Assembly (NCBI GenBank): GCA_963811225.1
Contig: CAWEQO010000005.1
Location: 62,001-126,000 of the forward strand
DNA: 64,000 nt
Reading direction: 5' to 3'
Source of the DNA: CAWEQO01 sp963811225
GTDB lineage: Bacteria; Chloroflexota; Anaerolineae; Anaerolineales; Anaerolineaceae
In this document: positions 1 to 8,882 of the stretch, piece by piece
Numbering within the stretch: the stretch's first letter is position 1
How the letters are laid out: every line of letters starts with the position of its first letter
Position numbers and translations under genes: made by a program
Notes under the pieces: generated by a model
What the model was told of the DNA's origin: nothing
Database searches by the model: none
The model's input: the letters and a program-made list of their open reading frames with translations, nothing else

Positions 1-544
1 GCACAACTCCAGGATGCCCGGGTCTACACCCGAAACCTCATTGCCGACCGCCAGCAGAATCGGAGCGCCTTCCAGCTCGGAGGCCAGCTCGAACAAGCGA
101 CCCGGCATCTGGGCCGCCTTCCAGCGCCCACAGGCGCATGCCCTGCTGCTTGCATTCCTGGGCCGCGGCGACTGCGTCCCAATGCAGCGTCCAGGGCACG
201 GCGTATTCAGCCCCCAGGGCGGTCTTGCCCACCTTGGGATGGTCCGGCGCAGACGTGACGCCCGCCAGGTGGAGATGGCGCACTCCGGCTCCATCGGCCG
301 TGCGGAACATGGCCCCCACGTTAAAACTGCTGCGGATGTTGTCCAGCAGGGCTTCCACCGCCGGTCCTTTCTGCGTGATGGGCGAGGCCTCCACGGCCAA
401 GTCGGTGTAGGGGTTCTCGACACGCTGCAAGGGTCCGCTGCACTTCGGGCAGGTTTCGCGATCGGGTTGGCCGGGGCCAACCGGGAAACGGAAGCGGCAG
501 GTGGGGCGCATGCAGCGCCGGATGAAGTGAACGGGCAGGCTCAT
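1..544 (-). CDS. SpoU/TrmH-family RNA 2'-O-methyltransferase, frameshifted and cut by window edge
   Basis: This is the N-terminal part of a SpoU-class SAM-dependent RNA ribose methyltransferase. The start chosen is the ATG at 544 (MSLPVHFIRR). A short zinc-ribbon-like segment (CMRPTCRFRF, then CPKC) precedes the knotted methyltransferase core with LDNIRSSFNVGAMFRTADG. The motif-2 segment GAPILLAVGNEVSGV is readable only in another frame (about positions 1-85), so one extra base lies near 100-112, in or beside a CCC run on the plus strand. The C-terminus runs off the left edge. The gene is divergent from the ROK kinase. The family call is firm; whether the frameshift is real or a sequencing error is unknown. 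Confidence 0.75.
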
Positions 545-680
545 GGTGACGTTGTTATAACAGAGAAAGGGGTTAATGGAAAGAGAGGAGAGAATGGATA
601 GGGGTTTGGCAGCAATCAAAGTTGCCTGCTGCTCTCCGCTCTCTATTGTCTGCTCTCTTCGTTATAATAAAAGGAGGTAA

Positions 681-763
681 CTGTTCAGGCAGTGGCGGTT
701 TCCAAGGAAGGAGTGCCGCTGCAGCGGCGCTCCTTCCCTGGAAAACCGCCACTGCCTGAGCAG
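681..763. repeat. Imperfect ~41-bp-arm inverted repeat in a divergent intergenic region
   Basis: The left arm 681-721 and right arm 722-763 are reverse complements apart from three substitutions and one extra base, with essentially no loop. The element lies between two divergent genes (SpoU starting at 544, ROK kinase starting at 810), so it does not follow a stop codon and is not an ordinary terminator. A TATAAT hexamer lies just upstream at 663-668. Confidence 0.8.
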
Positions 764-809
764 TTGACAAAAGGAGATCATTCACTGCCATTGAAAAGGA
801 GCGCAAAAC

Positions 810-1712
810 ATGGATGTCTATGGTGGGGTTGAGGCGGGCGGGACCAAGTTCAACTGCATCGTTGGGACCGGGCCGCAGGATATTCGCGCGGAGGCGCGCT
901 TTCCCACGACTGTTCCCGATGAAACGTTAAATCACGTGCTGGAATTTTTCCAGGAGTACCAGCGGGATTCGGGCGATACGCTCAAGTCGTTTGGGATCGC
1001 CTCTTTCGGGCCCATCGATCTGAATGAACCCTCCCCAACCTACGGTTACATCACCACCACACCCAAGGCCAATTGGGCAATGACCGACGTCGTGGGGCCG
1101 GTGAGCGAGGCTTTCCAGGTTCCGGTGGCCTTCGACATCGATGTGATCGCCCCGGCCATTGCGGAGGAGATCTGGGGGGCGGCCAAGGGGCTGCGCAATT
1201 ACATGTACATGACCATCGGCACGGGCATCGGCGGGGGCGCCATCGTGCACGGCAAGCCGATGCACGGCATGCTGCACTCCGAGATGGGGCATATTCGTAT
1301 GCCGCACAACCTGCAGGTCGATCCCTACCCCGGCGGCTGCCCGTTCCACGGTGACTGTTTCGAGGGCCTGGCAAGCGGACCGGCGATGATGCAGCGCTGG
1401 GGCCGGCGGGCCGAAGTGCTGCCGCCGGATCACCCGGCCTGGGAGTTGGAAGCCGACTACATCGCCCTGGCCATGCAGACCTTCATCTGCACCCTGTCAC
1501 CCCAGCGGATCATCCTGGGGGGCGGGGTGATGCAGCAGGGGCACCTGTTCCCGCTGGTGCGCAAGAAGGTGCAAGAGTATCTCAACGGCTACGTGCGCTC
1601 GCCCGCCCTGTTCGAAGGCATCGACGATTACATCGTTCCTCCGGCGTTGGGCAACCGCTCCGGGGTTCTGGGCGCGCTGGCCCTGGCGATGCGCCTGGTT
1701 GACGATCGATAG
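810..1712 (+). CDS. ROK-family sugar kinase, fructokinase-like
   Basis: An ATP-dependent hexose kinase of the ROK superfamily (300 aa, normal length), most like the zinc-binding bacterial fructokinases that make fructose-6-phosphate. Visible features are the N-terminal phosphate-binding GVEAGGTKF, the central TIGTGIGGGAI, the catalytic region HSEMGHIRM, and the Zn-ligand segment GGCPFHGDCFEG typical of the BsFRK/ScrK group. RBS-like AAAAGGAG precedes the ATG. It is followed after 9 bp by an alpha/beta hydrolase, so the two are probably co-transcribed. The exact substrate is inferred; another ketohexose or mannose is possible. Confidence 0.85.
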   Translation: MDVYGGVEAGGTKFNCIVGTGPQDIRAEARFPTTVPDETLNHVLEFFQEYQRDSGDTLKSFGIASFGPIDLNEPSPTYGYITTTPKANWAMTDVVGPVSEAFQVPVAFDIDVIAPAIAEEIWGAAKGLRNYMYMTIGTGIGGGAIVHGKPMHGMLHSEMGHIRMPHNLQVDPYPGGCPFHGDCFEGLASGPAMMQRWGRRAEVLPPDHPAWELEADYIALAMQTFICTLSPQRIILGGGVMQQGHLFPLVRKKVQEYLNGYVRSPALFEGIDDYIVPPALGNRSGVLGALALAMRLVDDR

Positions 1713-1721
1713 GAGGCCCCA

Positions 1722-2531
1722 ATGCGTTTACACGTGCGTGAATCTGGACCAATCGATGCGCCGGCTATCCTGTTCCTGCATGGGGGCGGGGCCAGCGGCT
1801 GGACGTGGGAACCGGTCGTCCAACGCTTGCCCGGTTATCACTGCCTGGTGCCGGACCTTCCTGCGCACGGCAAGAGCCAGGACAGCCGTTTCAGTGTGCC
1901 GCAGGCGATCGAGCAGCTGGATGAACTGATCGAGCAGAAAGCGGCGGGGAAGGAGATTTCGCTGGTGGGGCTCTCGCTGGGCGCGCAGGTGGGGCTGTCG
2001 ATGCTGGCCCAGTATCCGCAGCGCTTCGAGACGGCCATCTTGAGCGGGCTGCTGGCCGAGCCGCTGCCGGGATTGGTGGGCGTGATGGACTGGTCGACGC
2101 GCCTGTATATGCCATTCCGCAACATCCCCTGGCTGGTGCGCAGCAATATGAAGTCGCTGGGCGTGCCGGAAGCGTATTATCCGCAGTTTGCCGAGGACAC
2201 GCGCTTGTTGACTAACGAGGGCTTCCGAGACGTGATGAAGGCCAACATGACCTACGACAAGCCCGCCAACCTGGGCCAGGTGCAGACGCCCACCCTGCTC
2301 CTGGTGGGGGAGAAGGAACTGCGTTCCATCTACCAATCGGCGCGGAAGGTGGCCGGGGATTTCAAGAATTCGCGCGCATTGATGGTCGAAGGGGCGATCC
2401 ACAACTGGGCGCTGCAGAAACCCGACCTGTTCGCCCACACCGTGCAGGCCTGGATCGAGAACCTGTCCCTGCCGCCGCAATTGAAGCCGCTCAAAGCGGA
2501 GGAGGAGCAGCCCAAGAAACGATGGCGTTAA
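1722..2531 (+). CDS. Alpha/beta hydrolase
   Basis: A 269-aa alpha/beta-hydrolase-fold protein, probably cytoplasmic. The oxyanion-hole motif HGGGASGW lies near residue 21, the nucleophile elbow GLSLGAQ near residue 85, an acidic residue follows in VGEKE, and the catalytic His is in GAIHNW. It has no signal peptide. The lysine/arginine-rich tail (PKKRWR) overlaps a short downstream ORF. The gene sits 9 bp after the ROK kinase and has a GGAGG-type RBS (tAGGAGGccccaATG). The substrate cannot be predicted. Confidence 0.85.
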   Translation: MRLHVRESGPIDAPAILFLHGGGASGWTWEPVVQRLPGYHCLVPDLPAHGKSQDSRFSVPQAIEQLDELIEQKAAGKEISLVGLSLGAQVGLSMLAQYPQRFETAILSGLLAEPLPGLVGVMDWSTRLYMPFRNIPWLVRSNMKSLGVPEAYYPQFAEDTRLLTNEGFRDVMKANMTYDKPANLGQVQTPTLLLVGEKELRSIYQSARKVAGDFKNSRALMVEGAIHNWALQKPDLFAHTVQAWIENLSLPPQLKPLKAEEEQPKKRWR

Positions 2532-2719
2532 AACCCCACCTGACCTTTTTCTGTGAGTTAGAAGCCCAAGCGCTGCAAAGCCTGTTTGCCGATCCGCAGC
2601 TGATCCCGAACCTGCAAGCCCTGGATGCCGGGGTCAGCCTGGCCTTGCTCGATTTTTGGGATGGATTGTTAAAGATCCACAGGAATCACGATGCCGCAGA
2701 TCATTCTGCGGCATCGTGA
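2522..2719 (+). CDS. Short ORF, possible truncated gene or small protein
   Basis: The 65-codon frame overlaps the end of the hydrolase by 10 bp. Its first ~45 residues (MALKPHLTFFCELEAQAL onward) look protein-like, but the rest runs into a perfect hairpin at 2672-2733. A one-base deletion in the TTTTT run near 2652-2656 would bring a TAA at 2670-2672 into frame, directly before the hairpin, giving a ~50-aa protein. I therefore suspect either a sequencing indel or the 5' remnant of a longer gene. No function can be assigned. Confidence 0.4.
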   Translation: MALKPHLTFFCELEAQALQSLFADPQLIPNLQALDAGVSLALLDFWDGLLKIHRNHDAADHSAAS

Positions 2720-2733
2720 TTCCTGTGGATCTT
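2672..2733. terminator. Perfect 29-bp-arm hairpin between convergent genes
   Basis: Arms 2672-2700 and 2705-2733 are exact reverse complements with a 4-nt loop (TCAT). The hairpin lies between the short plus-strand ORF and the end of tal-pgi (stop at 2746), so it can serve as a bidirectional terminator. A TAA at 2670-2672 abuts its left arm. Confidence 0.85.
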
Positions 2734-2745
2734 GTGGTCGGGTTT

Positions 2746-5532
2746 TTACACGTTCCCCGGCAGTTTACCTAAGTCGCCATCCAGCAAGTTGACCCGGATC
2801 ACCCGGCGGTCGCGGCTCAGGAGAGAAGCCAGGTCGCCGAGGGCCTGGGCGCGCTCCAGCTGCGCGAAGCTGATGCCCTCGGTCGGGATCGGGATGTCCT
2901 GCTGCGGCTGGGCGGTGATCTCCAAGAACAGGCCGGAGTTGGGCCCACCCTTATGCAGCTGGCCGGTGGAGTGCAGGAAGCGCGGCCCGAAGCCGAGGGT
3001 GGTGGCAAGGCCGGTCTGTTCCTGGATCCACTTGCGCAAGGCCTGCAGCTGGGCGTGGATCACGTCGCTGCGGGGCAGGTAAGCGTTGATGGCGATGTAG
3101 TCGCCGGGTTTGGCCTGCTGGATGAAGCGCTCGACGACCTGCCCGGGCGTATTGGACGTGTCGAGGCCGGGGAAGGCCTGCCCGAACACCTGCACATTGT
3201 CTTTCTGCCACAGCGGACGGCCCTCATCCAGCCTGCCGGTCTCCTGATAAGCGGCGACCATCTTCTTGGTGCGGCTCTTGTTATCCTGCACGTTGGGCTG
3301 GTTGAAACCGTTGACTCCGATCACGGCGGTGGCGATGGCGATGGCCACTTCCCAGCGGTAGAACTCGGCGCCCAGGTCGTAATCGTCGACCATCTCCAGC
3401 TCGGGAACGGGCTGGCCGGCGGCGCGCAGACCGGCGACAAACTCCTCCAGGCGATCGCTCTTGTCGATGTAGACGAACAGGCGGTCGTTGGCGTAGGCGT
3501 GGGGGTTCATGGGCGGTTCCAGGTCAACCGGGATGATACCCTTGTCCTGCTTGCCGCTGCTCTCGGCGACCAGCTGCTCGAGCCAGGAGCCGAAGGCGTT
3601 CCAATCGTTGTCGGTCAGGAAGGTGAGCTTGTCACGGCCTTGCAGGTTGGCCTCGCCGATGATGGCGCCCAACACCAGGCCCGGATTGCGACCGGCGGCG
3701 ACCAGCGGACCGGACTGGCGGGCCATGAAGGCGGCCCGATCGAGCAGTTTTTCCACATCCAGGCCGATCAGGGCAGCCGGGACGAGTCCGAAGGCGGTCA
3801 GGGCCGAGAAGCGCCCGCCCACCTCGGGATCGGCCTGGAACACCTGGCGGAATCCGTGCGCTTCCGCCAATGTTTGGAGCGGCGTGCCCGGATCGCTCAC
3901 GGCGACAAAATGCTCGCCGGCCTGCTCGCCGACGGCATTCTGGGCCTGCTCCCAGAAGTAGTTGAAGAAAGCATGCACCTCACTGGTTGTGCCGGACTTG
4001 CTGGAGACGATGTAGAGGGTGCGTTCGATGGGCGAGCGGTCGTGGGCGGCCTGCACCTGAGCCGGATCGGTCCCGTCCAGGATGGCCAGATCGAGCCCCC
4101 AGTCGCCCTCCGGTTTGGGACCGAAGATCTGAGCCATGACCTCGGGCGCCAGGGAGGAGCCGCCCATGCCGAGCAGCAGCGCATGGGTGTAGCCGGCGGC
4201 CCGGACGCCCTGCACCAGGTTTGCCAGCTCGGGCAGCAGCTTACGGCCTTTTTCGGGCGCATCCAACCAGCCCAGGCGGTTGGCGATCTCCTCTTGCTGG
4301 GTTGGATCGCCGGTCCACAGCTCTTTATCGTGCGCAAACATGCGCTCGGGGGCGCGCTCTTCGGCCAGCTTTTCGACCCGGGCCTGGACTGCATCCTGCA
4401 GCGGCCCCAACTGCGACCGGAAGGCATCCCGGCGTTCCTGGATGGTCTCGAGCAGCTCGCTAAACGAGTCGGCGAAGGCCTTGACGCCTTCTTCCTCCAG
4501 CTCGTGGGTGACCTCATCCATGGAGATGCCCAGGCTCTCGACCCCCTCGATCACCTGGCGGGACTGCCGCTCGGTACCGCTGATGCTCTCACGCACCTCG
4601 CCATGCTCTTTGAACAGCTGGATGGTCTGGGGCGGGGCCGTGTCGACGGTGTCGGGAGCGGCCAACTCTTCGACGTACATCACGTCACGGAAGGCCGGGT
4701 TCTTGGTGCTGGTGGAGGCCCACAGTGGGCGCTGGATGCGAGCGCCTTTCGCGCGCAGCCGCTCGAAGCGCCGGCTGCCGAACTTGTCTTTGAAAAGGAA
4801 GTAGGCCTGGCGGCTGTTGGCGATGCCGGTCTTGCCCAGCAGGTCTGCGGCCTTGGCGGCGTCCGGCCCTTCCCGGCGAATGATCTCCTCCAGGCGGTTG
4901 TCGACCTTGGTATCGACCCGTGAGACAAAGAATGAGGCGACCGAGGCAATCGAGCCAATCGGCAGGCCCTGGTTCAGGCGATCTTCCAGACCGCTCATGT
5001 AGGCGTCCATCACCAGTGCATAGCGCTCGATGGAGAAGATCAGGGTAATATTGACGTTGATGCCGCTTGCAATCGAGCGGCGGATGGCGGGGATGCCCTG
5101 CATGGTGGCGGGGATCTTGACCATCAGGTTGGGCCGGTTGACCAGCTTCCACAACCGCTGCACCTCCCGGACGGTCCCTTCGGTGTCGTTCGCCAGGTAT
5201 GGGCTGACCTCCAGGCTGACGTATCCGTCGCCGCCGCTGGTCTCTTCGTACAAGCTGCGGAACAAATCGGTGGCGGCGCGGATGTCCTCGATCGCCAGCT
5301 CGTAGAAGATGTCCTCGGGTTTCCAGCCGGCCCAGGCCATGGTCTTCAAGGCAGTGTCGTAGTCGTTCGAATTGGCGATGGCCTTGTGAAAGATGCTCGG
5401 GTTGGAGGTGACGCCGCGGATGTCGCCGCGGCGGATCATGGCTTCCAACTCGCCGTTTTTCAGCAATTTCCGCTCGATGTTGTCGTACCACAGCGACTGC
5501 CCGAGCTCCGTAAGTTTCTGAATGGATTCCAT
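2746..5532 (-). CDS. tal-pgi: Bifunctional transaldolase / glucose-6-phosphate isomerase
   Basis: A 928-aa fusion joining two steps of central sugar metabolism. The N-terminal ~370 residues are transaldolase: GVTSNPSIFHKAI, and the Schiff-base Lys in PNLMVKIPATMQG. The C-terminal ~550 residues are phosphoglucose isomerase: LLGMGGSSLAPEV and SSKSGTTSEVHAFF. The ATG at 5532 follows an AGGGAGG-like site. It is the last gene of a minus-strand tkt, rpiB, tal-pgi set, so the cluster interconverts pentose and hexose phosphates. Fused Tal-Pgi proteins are known in several phyla, including Chloroflexota. Both active-site motifs are intact. Confidence 0.95.
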   Translation of the reverse strand: MESIQKLTELGQSLWYDNIERKLLKNGELEAMIRRGDIRGVTSNPSIFHKAIANSNDYDTALKTMAWAGWKPEDIFYELAIEDIRAATDLFRSLYEETSGGDGYVSLEVSPYLANDTEGTVREVQRLWKLVNRPNLMVKIPATMQGIPAIRRSIASGINVNITLIFSIERYALVMDAYMSGLEDRLNQGLPIGSIASVASFFVSRVDTKVDNRLEEIIRREGPDAAKAADLLGKTGIANSRQAYFLFKDKFGSRRFERLRAKGARIQRPLWASTSTKNPAFRDVMYVEELAAPDTVDTAPPQTIQLFKEHGEVRESISGTERQSRQVIEGVESLGISMDEVTHELEEEGVKAFADSFSELLETIQERRDAFRSQLGPLQDAVQARVEKLAEERAPERMFAHDKELWTGDPTQQEEIANRLGWLDAPEKGRKLLPELANLVQGVRAAGYTHALLLGMGGSSLAPEVMAQIFGPKPEGDWGLDLAILDGTDPAQVQAAHDRSPIERTLYIVSSKSGTTSEVHAFFNYFWEQAQNAVGEQAGEHFVAVSDPGTPLQTLAEAHGFRQVFQADPEVGGRFSALTAFGLVPAALIGLDVEKLLDRAAFMARQSGPLVAAGRNPGLVLGAIIGEANLQGRDKLTFLTDNDWNAFGSWLEQLVAESSGKQDKGIIPVDLEPPMNPHAYANDRLFVYIDKSDRLEEFVAGLRAAGQPVPELEMVDDYDLGAEFYRWEVAIAIATAVIGVNGFNQPNVQDNKSRTKKMVAAYQETGRLDEGRPLWQKDNVQVFGQAFPGLDTSNTPGQVVERFIQQAKPGDYIAINAYLPRSDVIHAQLQALRKWIQEQTGLATTLGFGPRFLHSTGQLHKGGPNSGLFLEITAQPQQDIPIPTEGISFAQLERAQALGDLASLLSRDRRVIRVNLLDGDLGKLPGNV

Positions 5533-5627
5533 TGATCCTCCCTACCGCAAATTTCGTTCCAAAATAATCACTGCAGCGGCGCCCGTTCTCTCCAGAAGCG
5601 CCGCCGGCGCACCAGTTCCCACGGTTT

Positions 5628-6083
5628 CTAGACTTTCCCTTCCGTTTCCAGCGAGCGAATCTTTCCCGTCCGCCGCTGGTGGCGCTCTTCTTGCAAGAAG
5701 TCTGCGCTCAAAAAGGCTCCGACGATTTCCTTTGCCAGCATATCCCCGATCACCCGGCCGCCCAGGCACAGTGCGTTCATGTGGTCGTGCTCGACGCCCT
5801 GGTGAGCGGTGTAAGTGTCGTGGCAGACGCAGGCGTAGACCCCTTCGATTTTGTTGGCGGCGATGCAGATGCCAACGCCCGAGCCGCACAGCAGCACGGC
5901 GCGCTGGGCCTGCCCCTGTTGAAACGCCTGACCGGCGCGCGCGGCATAGTCGGGGTAGTCATCCGTGGGCTGCAGGCTGTCTGCACCGAGATCGAGCGGC
6001 TCATGCCCGGCGGCGCGGATGGCTTCTATCACGGCTTCCTTTAATGAATATCCACCATGGTCGGTTGCAACTGCAACAATCAT
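5628..6083 (-). CDS. rpiB: Ribose-5-phosphate isomerase B
   Basis: A 151-aa RpiB/LacA/LacB-family isomerase interconverting ribulose-5-P and ribose-5-P. The start is the ATG at 6083 because it has an ideal GGGAGGAAAG ribosome site and begins with the family N-terminus MIVAVATDHGGYSLK; the upstream extension would cross a hairpin. The conserved CGSGVGICIAANK holds the catalytic Cys, followed by CHDTYTA and HDHMNALCLGGRVIG. It lies between tkt and tal-pgi on the same strand and completes a non-oxidative pentose-phosphate cluster. Confidence 0.95.
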   Translation of the reverse strand: MIVAVATDHGGYSLKEAVIEAIRAAGHEPLDLGADSLQPTDDYPDYAARAGQAFQQGQAQRAVLLCGSGVGICIAANKIEGVYACVCHDTYTAHQGVEHDHMNALCLGGRVIGDMLAKEIVGAFLSADFLQEERHQRRTGKIRSLETEGKV

Positions 6084-6102
6084 TCTTTCCTCCCTTTTTA
6101 CA

Positions 6103-6136
6103 TGGGGATCAGACCCAAATTTGGATCTGATCCCCA
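6103..6136. terminator. Loopless 17-bp-arm palindrome between tkt and rpiB
   Basis: Positions 6103-6119 and 6120-6136 are complementary with one mismatch. The palindrome follows the tkt stop (6152) and precedes the rpiB ribosome site, so it may be a tkt terminator, an attenuator or an mRNA-stabilising hairpin. No clear U-tract follows on the minus strand. Confidence 0.65.
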
Positions 6137-6151
6137 ATCGGTCGCGTATTC

Positions 6152-8167
6152 TTACTCCGTGATCCCGAGCAGTTGTTTGGCCTGCCGGACCACGTTCTCG
6201 GAGGTCAGTCCGTAATTCTCAAAAATGGTCTTGTAAGGCGCCGAGGCTCCGTACTTGTTGACGCCGATGATGCGCCCCTGCGCGCCCACATAGCGCTCCC
6301 AACCCATACTGACGCCCGCCTCGACGGCAATGCGCTGGCGGATGTTCGCCGGCAGAACGCTGTCGCGATAGACAAGGTCTTGCTGCTCGAACAGCTCCCA
6401 GCTGGGGACCGAGACCATGCGCACGTTGATGCCCTGGGCATGCAGGTGCTGGGCCGCGTCGACGATCAGAGAGACTTCGCTGCCGGAGGCCATCAGGATA
6501 ATCTGCGGACGCCCGTCACCCAGATCGCCCAGGACGTAAGCGCCGCGCCGCAGCCCGCTGGCGGGGGCCAGAACCGAGCGATCGAGGGTTGGCATGCCCT
6601 GGCGGCTCAAGGCCAGCAGGGTGGGGCCGCTGCGCCGCTCGATGGCTGCGCCCCAGGCTTCGGAGACTTCGTTGGCATCCCCTGGGCGGATGACGACCAG
6701 GTTGGGGATGGCGCGCAGCGCGGCCAGATGCTCGACCGGCTGGTGGGTGGGGCCGTCCTCGCCCAGACCGATGCTGTCGTGGGTAAAGATCCAGATGCTG
6801 GGGATGTGCGAGAGGGCCGAGATGCGAATGGCCGGGCGCATGTAATCCGAGAAGACCATGAAGGTGGCGGCGTAAGGAATGATGCCGCCGTGCACGGCCA
6901 TGCCGTTGACGATGGAGCCCATACCGTGCTCGCGCACGCCAAAGCGGATGTAGCGGCCCTCTTCTTGACCGGGCTGGAAATCTTTGCTGGAATTGATCCA
7001 GGTGTTGTTCGAAGGGGTCAGGTCGGCCGAGCCGCCCATCAGCTCGGGCAGCACACCGGCCAGGGCGTTGATGGCCTTGCCGGAAGCGGCGCGGGTGGCC
7101 ATGCCTTTGGGGTCGGCCGGGAAGGAGGGCAGGTTCTTCTGCCAGCCTTCGGGCAGCTTGCCGGCCAGGCGGCGCTCCAGCTCTTCGGCCAATTCGGGAT
7201 AACTCTCACGATAGCCTTCGAGGCATTTCTGCCAGTCGGTTTCGAGCTGTTGACCCTGCTGAGTCGATTGGCGGAAGAAGGCCAGCACATCCTCCGGGAT
7301 GTAGAAGCGCGGCTCCAGCGGCCAGCCAAGCTTTTCCTTGGCGCCGTTCAACTCTTCGTCACCGGGCGGCTCGCCGTGGGCCTTGGGGGTATCCTGGCGG
7401 GTGGGCAGCCCGTAGCCGATGTGGGTGCGGCAGGCGATCAGCGAGGGGCGCGGGTCGGCCTTGGCGGCCTGAATGGCCCGATCGATGGCTTCGACGTCGT
7501 TGCCGTCCGCCACCGTCTGAACGTGCCAGCCGTAAGCCGCGAAGCGGGCGGTGCGGTCTTCGGTGAAGGCCAGCTCGGTGGAGCCATCGATGGAGATGTG
7601 GTTATCGTCGTAGAGGTAGATGAGCTTGCCAAGCTGGAGGTGGCCCGCCAGCGAAGCGGCCTCGGAAGAGACCCCTTCCATCAAGTCGCCATCGGTGACA
7701 ATGGCGTAGACGTAATGGTCAACCAGGTCGAAGCCGGCGCGGTTGAACTCGGCGGCCAGATGGGCTTCGGCTATCGCCATGCCGACGCCGTTGGCGAAGC
7801 CCTGACCGAGCGGGCCGGTGGTGGTCTCGACGCCGGGGGTGAGGCCGTACTCGGGATGGCCGGGGGTGATGCTGCCCCACTGGCGGAAGTGCTTGAGGTC
7901 ATCCAGCGATACGGCATAGCCGGTCAGGTGCAGCAGGCTGTAGAGCAGCATGGAGCCGTGGCCACCCGAGAGGATGAAGCGGTCGCGATTGGCCCAGCCG
8001 GGATTGGTGGGGTTGAAGCGCAGGTGCCGGGTCCAGATGGTGTAGGCCATGGCGGCTGCGCCCATGGGCAGGCCGGGATGGCCGGAGTTGGCCTTTTGCA
8101 CACCGTCGGCCGATAAAAAGCGAATGGTATTGATGGCGTTTGATTGCAGATTTTCAGAAGCGGGCAT
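6152..8167 (-). CDS. tkt: Transketolase (full length)
   Basis: A 671-aa thiamine-diphosphate transketolase transferring two-carbon ketol units in the pentose phosphate pathway. The N-terminus has ANSGHPGLPMGAA. The ThDP/Mg motif is DGDLMEGVSSEAA with Asn in YDDNHISIDG. The pyrimidine-domain motif is EDGPTHQPVEHL, with SDYMRPAIRISAL before it. It starts the tkt, rpiB, tal-pgi run. An extended -10-like TGGTAAAAT lies upstream near 8201-8209 on the minus strand. A second, split transketolase lies at 53.1-54.9 kb. Confidence 0.95.
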   Translation of the reverse strand: MPASENLQSNAINTIRFLSADGVQKANSGHPGLPMGAAAMAYTIWTRHLRFNPTNPGWANRDRFILSGGHGSMLLYSLLHLTGYAVSLDDLKHFRQWGSITPGHPEYGLTPGVETTTGPLGQGFANGVGMAIAEAHLAAEFNRAGFDLVDHYVYAIVTDGDLMEGVSSEAASLAGHLQLGKLIYLYDDNHISIDGSTELAFTEDRTARFAAYGWHVQTVADGNDVEAIDRAIQAAKADPRPSLIACRTHIGYGLPTRQDTPKAHGEPPGDEELNGAKEKLGWPLEPRFYIPEDVLAFFRQSTQQGQQLETDWQKCLEGYRESYPELAEELERRLAGKLPEGWQKNLPSFPADPKGMATRAASGKAINALAGVLPELMGGSADLTPSNNTWINSSKDFQPGQEEGRYIRFGVREHGMGSIVNGMAVHGGIIPYAATFMVFSDYMRPAIRISALSHIPSIWIFTHDSIGLGEDGPTHQPVEHLAALRAIPNLVVIRPGDANEVSEAWGAAIERRSGPTLLALSRQGMPTLDRSVLAPASGLRRGAYVLGDLGDGRPQIILMASGSEVSLIVDAAQHLHAQGINVRMVSVPSWELFEQQDLVYRDSVLPANIRQRIAVEAGVSMGWERYVGAQGRIIGVNKYGASAPYKTIFENYGLTSENVVRQAKQLLGITE

Positions 8168-8276
8168 GTTCGAGTCCTTTAGTTATTAATCTTGCTTATT
8201 TTACCATGCAGCGGTTGAAACAAGATTGGAAAAGGCCGACGGGCTCTCTCATAAGATGGAAACATACGATCTTTTC

Positions 8277-8305
8277 TTGACACAACCCTCAATCAACTTT
8301 ACTAT
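8277..8305 (+). promoter_or_regulatory. Sigma-70-type promoter for the TlpA-like gene
   Basis: TTGACA at 8277-8282 and TACTAT at 8300-8305 are separated by 17 bp, a good housekeeping -35/-10 match, 23 bp upstream of the chosen ATG at 8328. The position supports the downstream ATG over the longer frame beginning at 8226. Confidence 0.6.
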
Positions 8306-8327
8306 TAACCTCGAAGAAGGGAGATTT

Positions 8328-8882
8328 ATGTTTAATATCAACCGGCGCTGGACGATCTTTAGCGTGGCGATTCTGACCCTCTCAGCAGTCTGGATAGGCT
8401 TGACGGCGATGTATGCGCCTGCCACCACCCAGGGACAGGCGCCTGCGCCCCGGGCAGGCTTCCTGGCGCCAGACTTCGATCTGCAGACGCTGGACGGGCA
8501 GACGGTCACGCTGGCGCAGTTTCGCGGTCAACCGGTGATCCTCAACCTGTGGGCCAGCTGGTGCCCGCCCTGCAAGGCCGAGATGCCTGCCATTCAGGCG
8601 ATGTACAGCGCCTATCACGAACAGGGCCTGGTGGTGCTTGGGTTGAACATGACCTCGCAAGACGATCTGGGTAACGCCCAGGCGTTTGCTCAGCAAGCGG
8701 GCGTGACCTTCCCGGTGCTGCTGGATCGCGATGGCAGCGTGGCCCGGCGCTACGAGATGCGCGCCCTGCCGACTACGGTCTTCATCGACCGCAAGGGCGT
8801 GATCCAAGAGGTGGTCGTAGGGGGGCCGCTGTCTGAATCGATGCTGCGAAGCAAGGCCCTGCAGCTCCTGGAGGACCAGTAA
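8328..8882 (+). CDS. TlpA/ResA-like membrane-anchored thioredoxin-fold protein
   Basis: A 184-aa redoxin. One N-terminal membrane anchor or signal (about residues 8-28) is followed by an extracytoplasmic thioredoxin domain with active site NLWASWCPPCKAEMP (CPPC) and the cis-Pro region MRALPTTVFIDRKG. The start is the ATG at 8328 with a GAAGAAGGGAG ribosome site, downstream of a good promoter. It probably reduces disulfides outside the membrane or serves cytochrome maturation. It overlaps the next gene as TAATG, so the two are translationally coupled. Confidence 0.85.
   Translation: MFNINRRWTIFSVAILTLSAVWIGLTAMYAPATTQGQAPAPRAGFLAPDFDLQTLDGQTVTLAQFRGQPVILNLWASWCPPCKAEMPAIQAMYSAYHEQGLVVLGLNMTSQDDLGNAQAFAQQAGVTFPVLLDRDGSVARRYEMRALPTTVFIDRKGVIQEVVVGGPLSESMLRSKALQLLEDQ

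Noticed and set aside
573..806. 77-codon minus-strand frame
   Set aside because: It runs through the large palindrome and has no protein-like features.
2953..4923. 656-codon plus-strand open frame
   Set aside because: It is antisense to tal-pgi, whose motifs are all intact; the composition is typical of a high-GC shadow frame.
6173..8116. 647-codon plus-strand open frame
   Set aside because: It is the antisense shadow of transketolase, with no recognisable domain.
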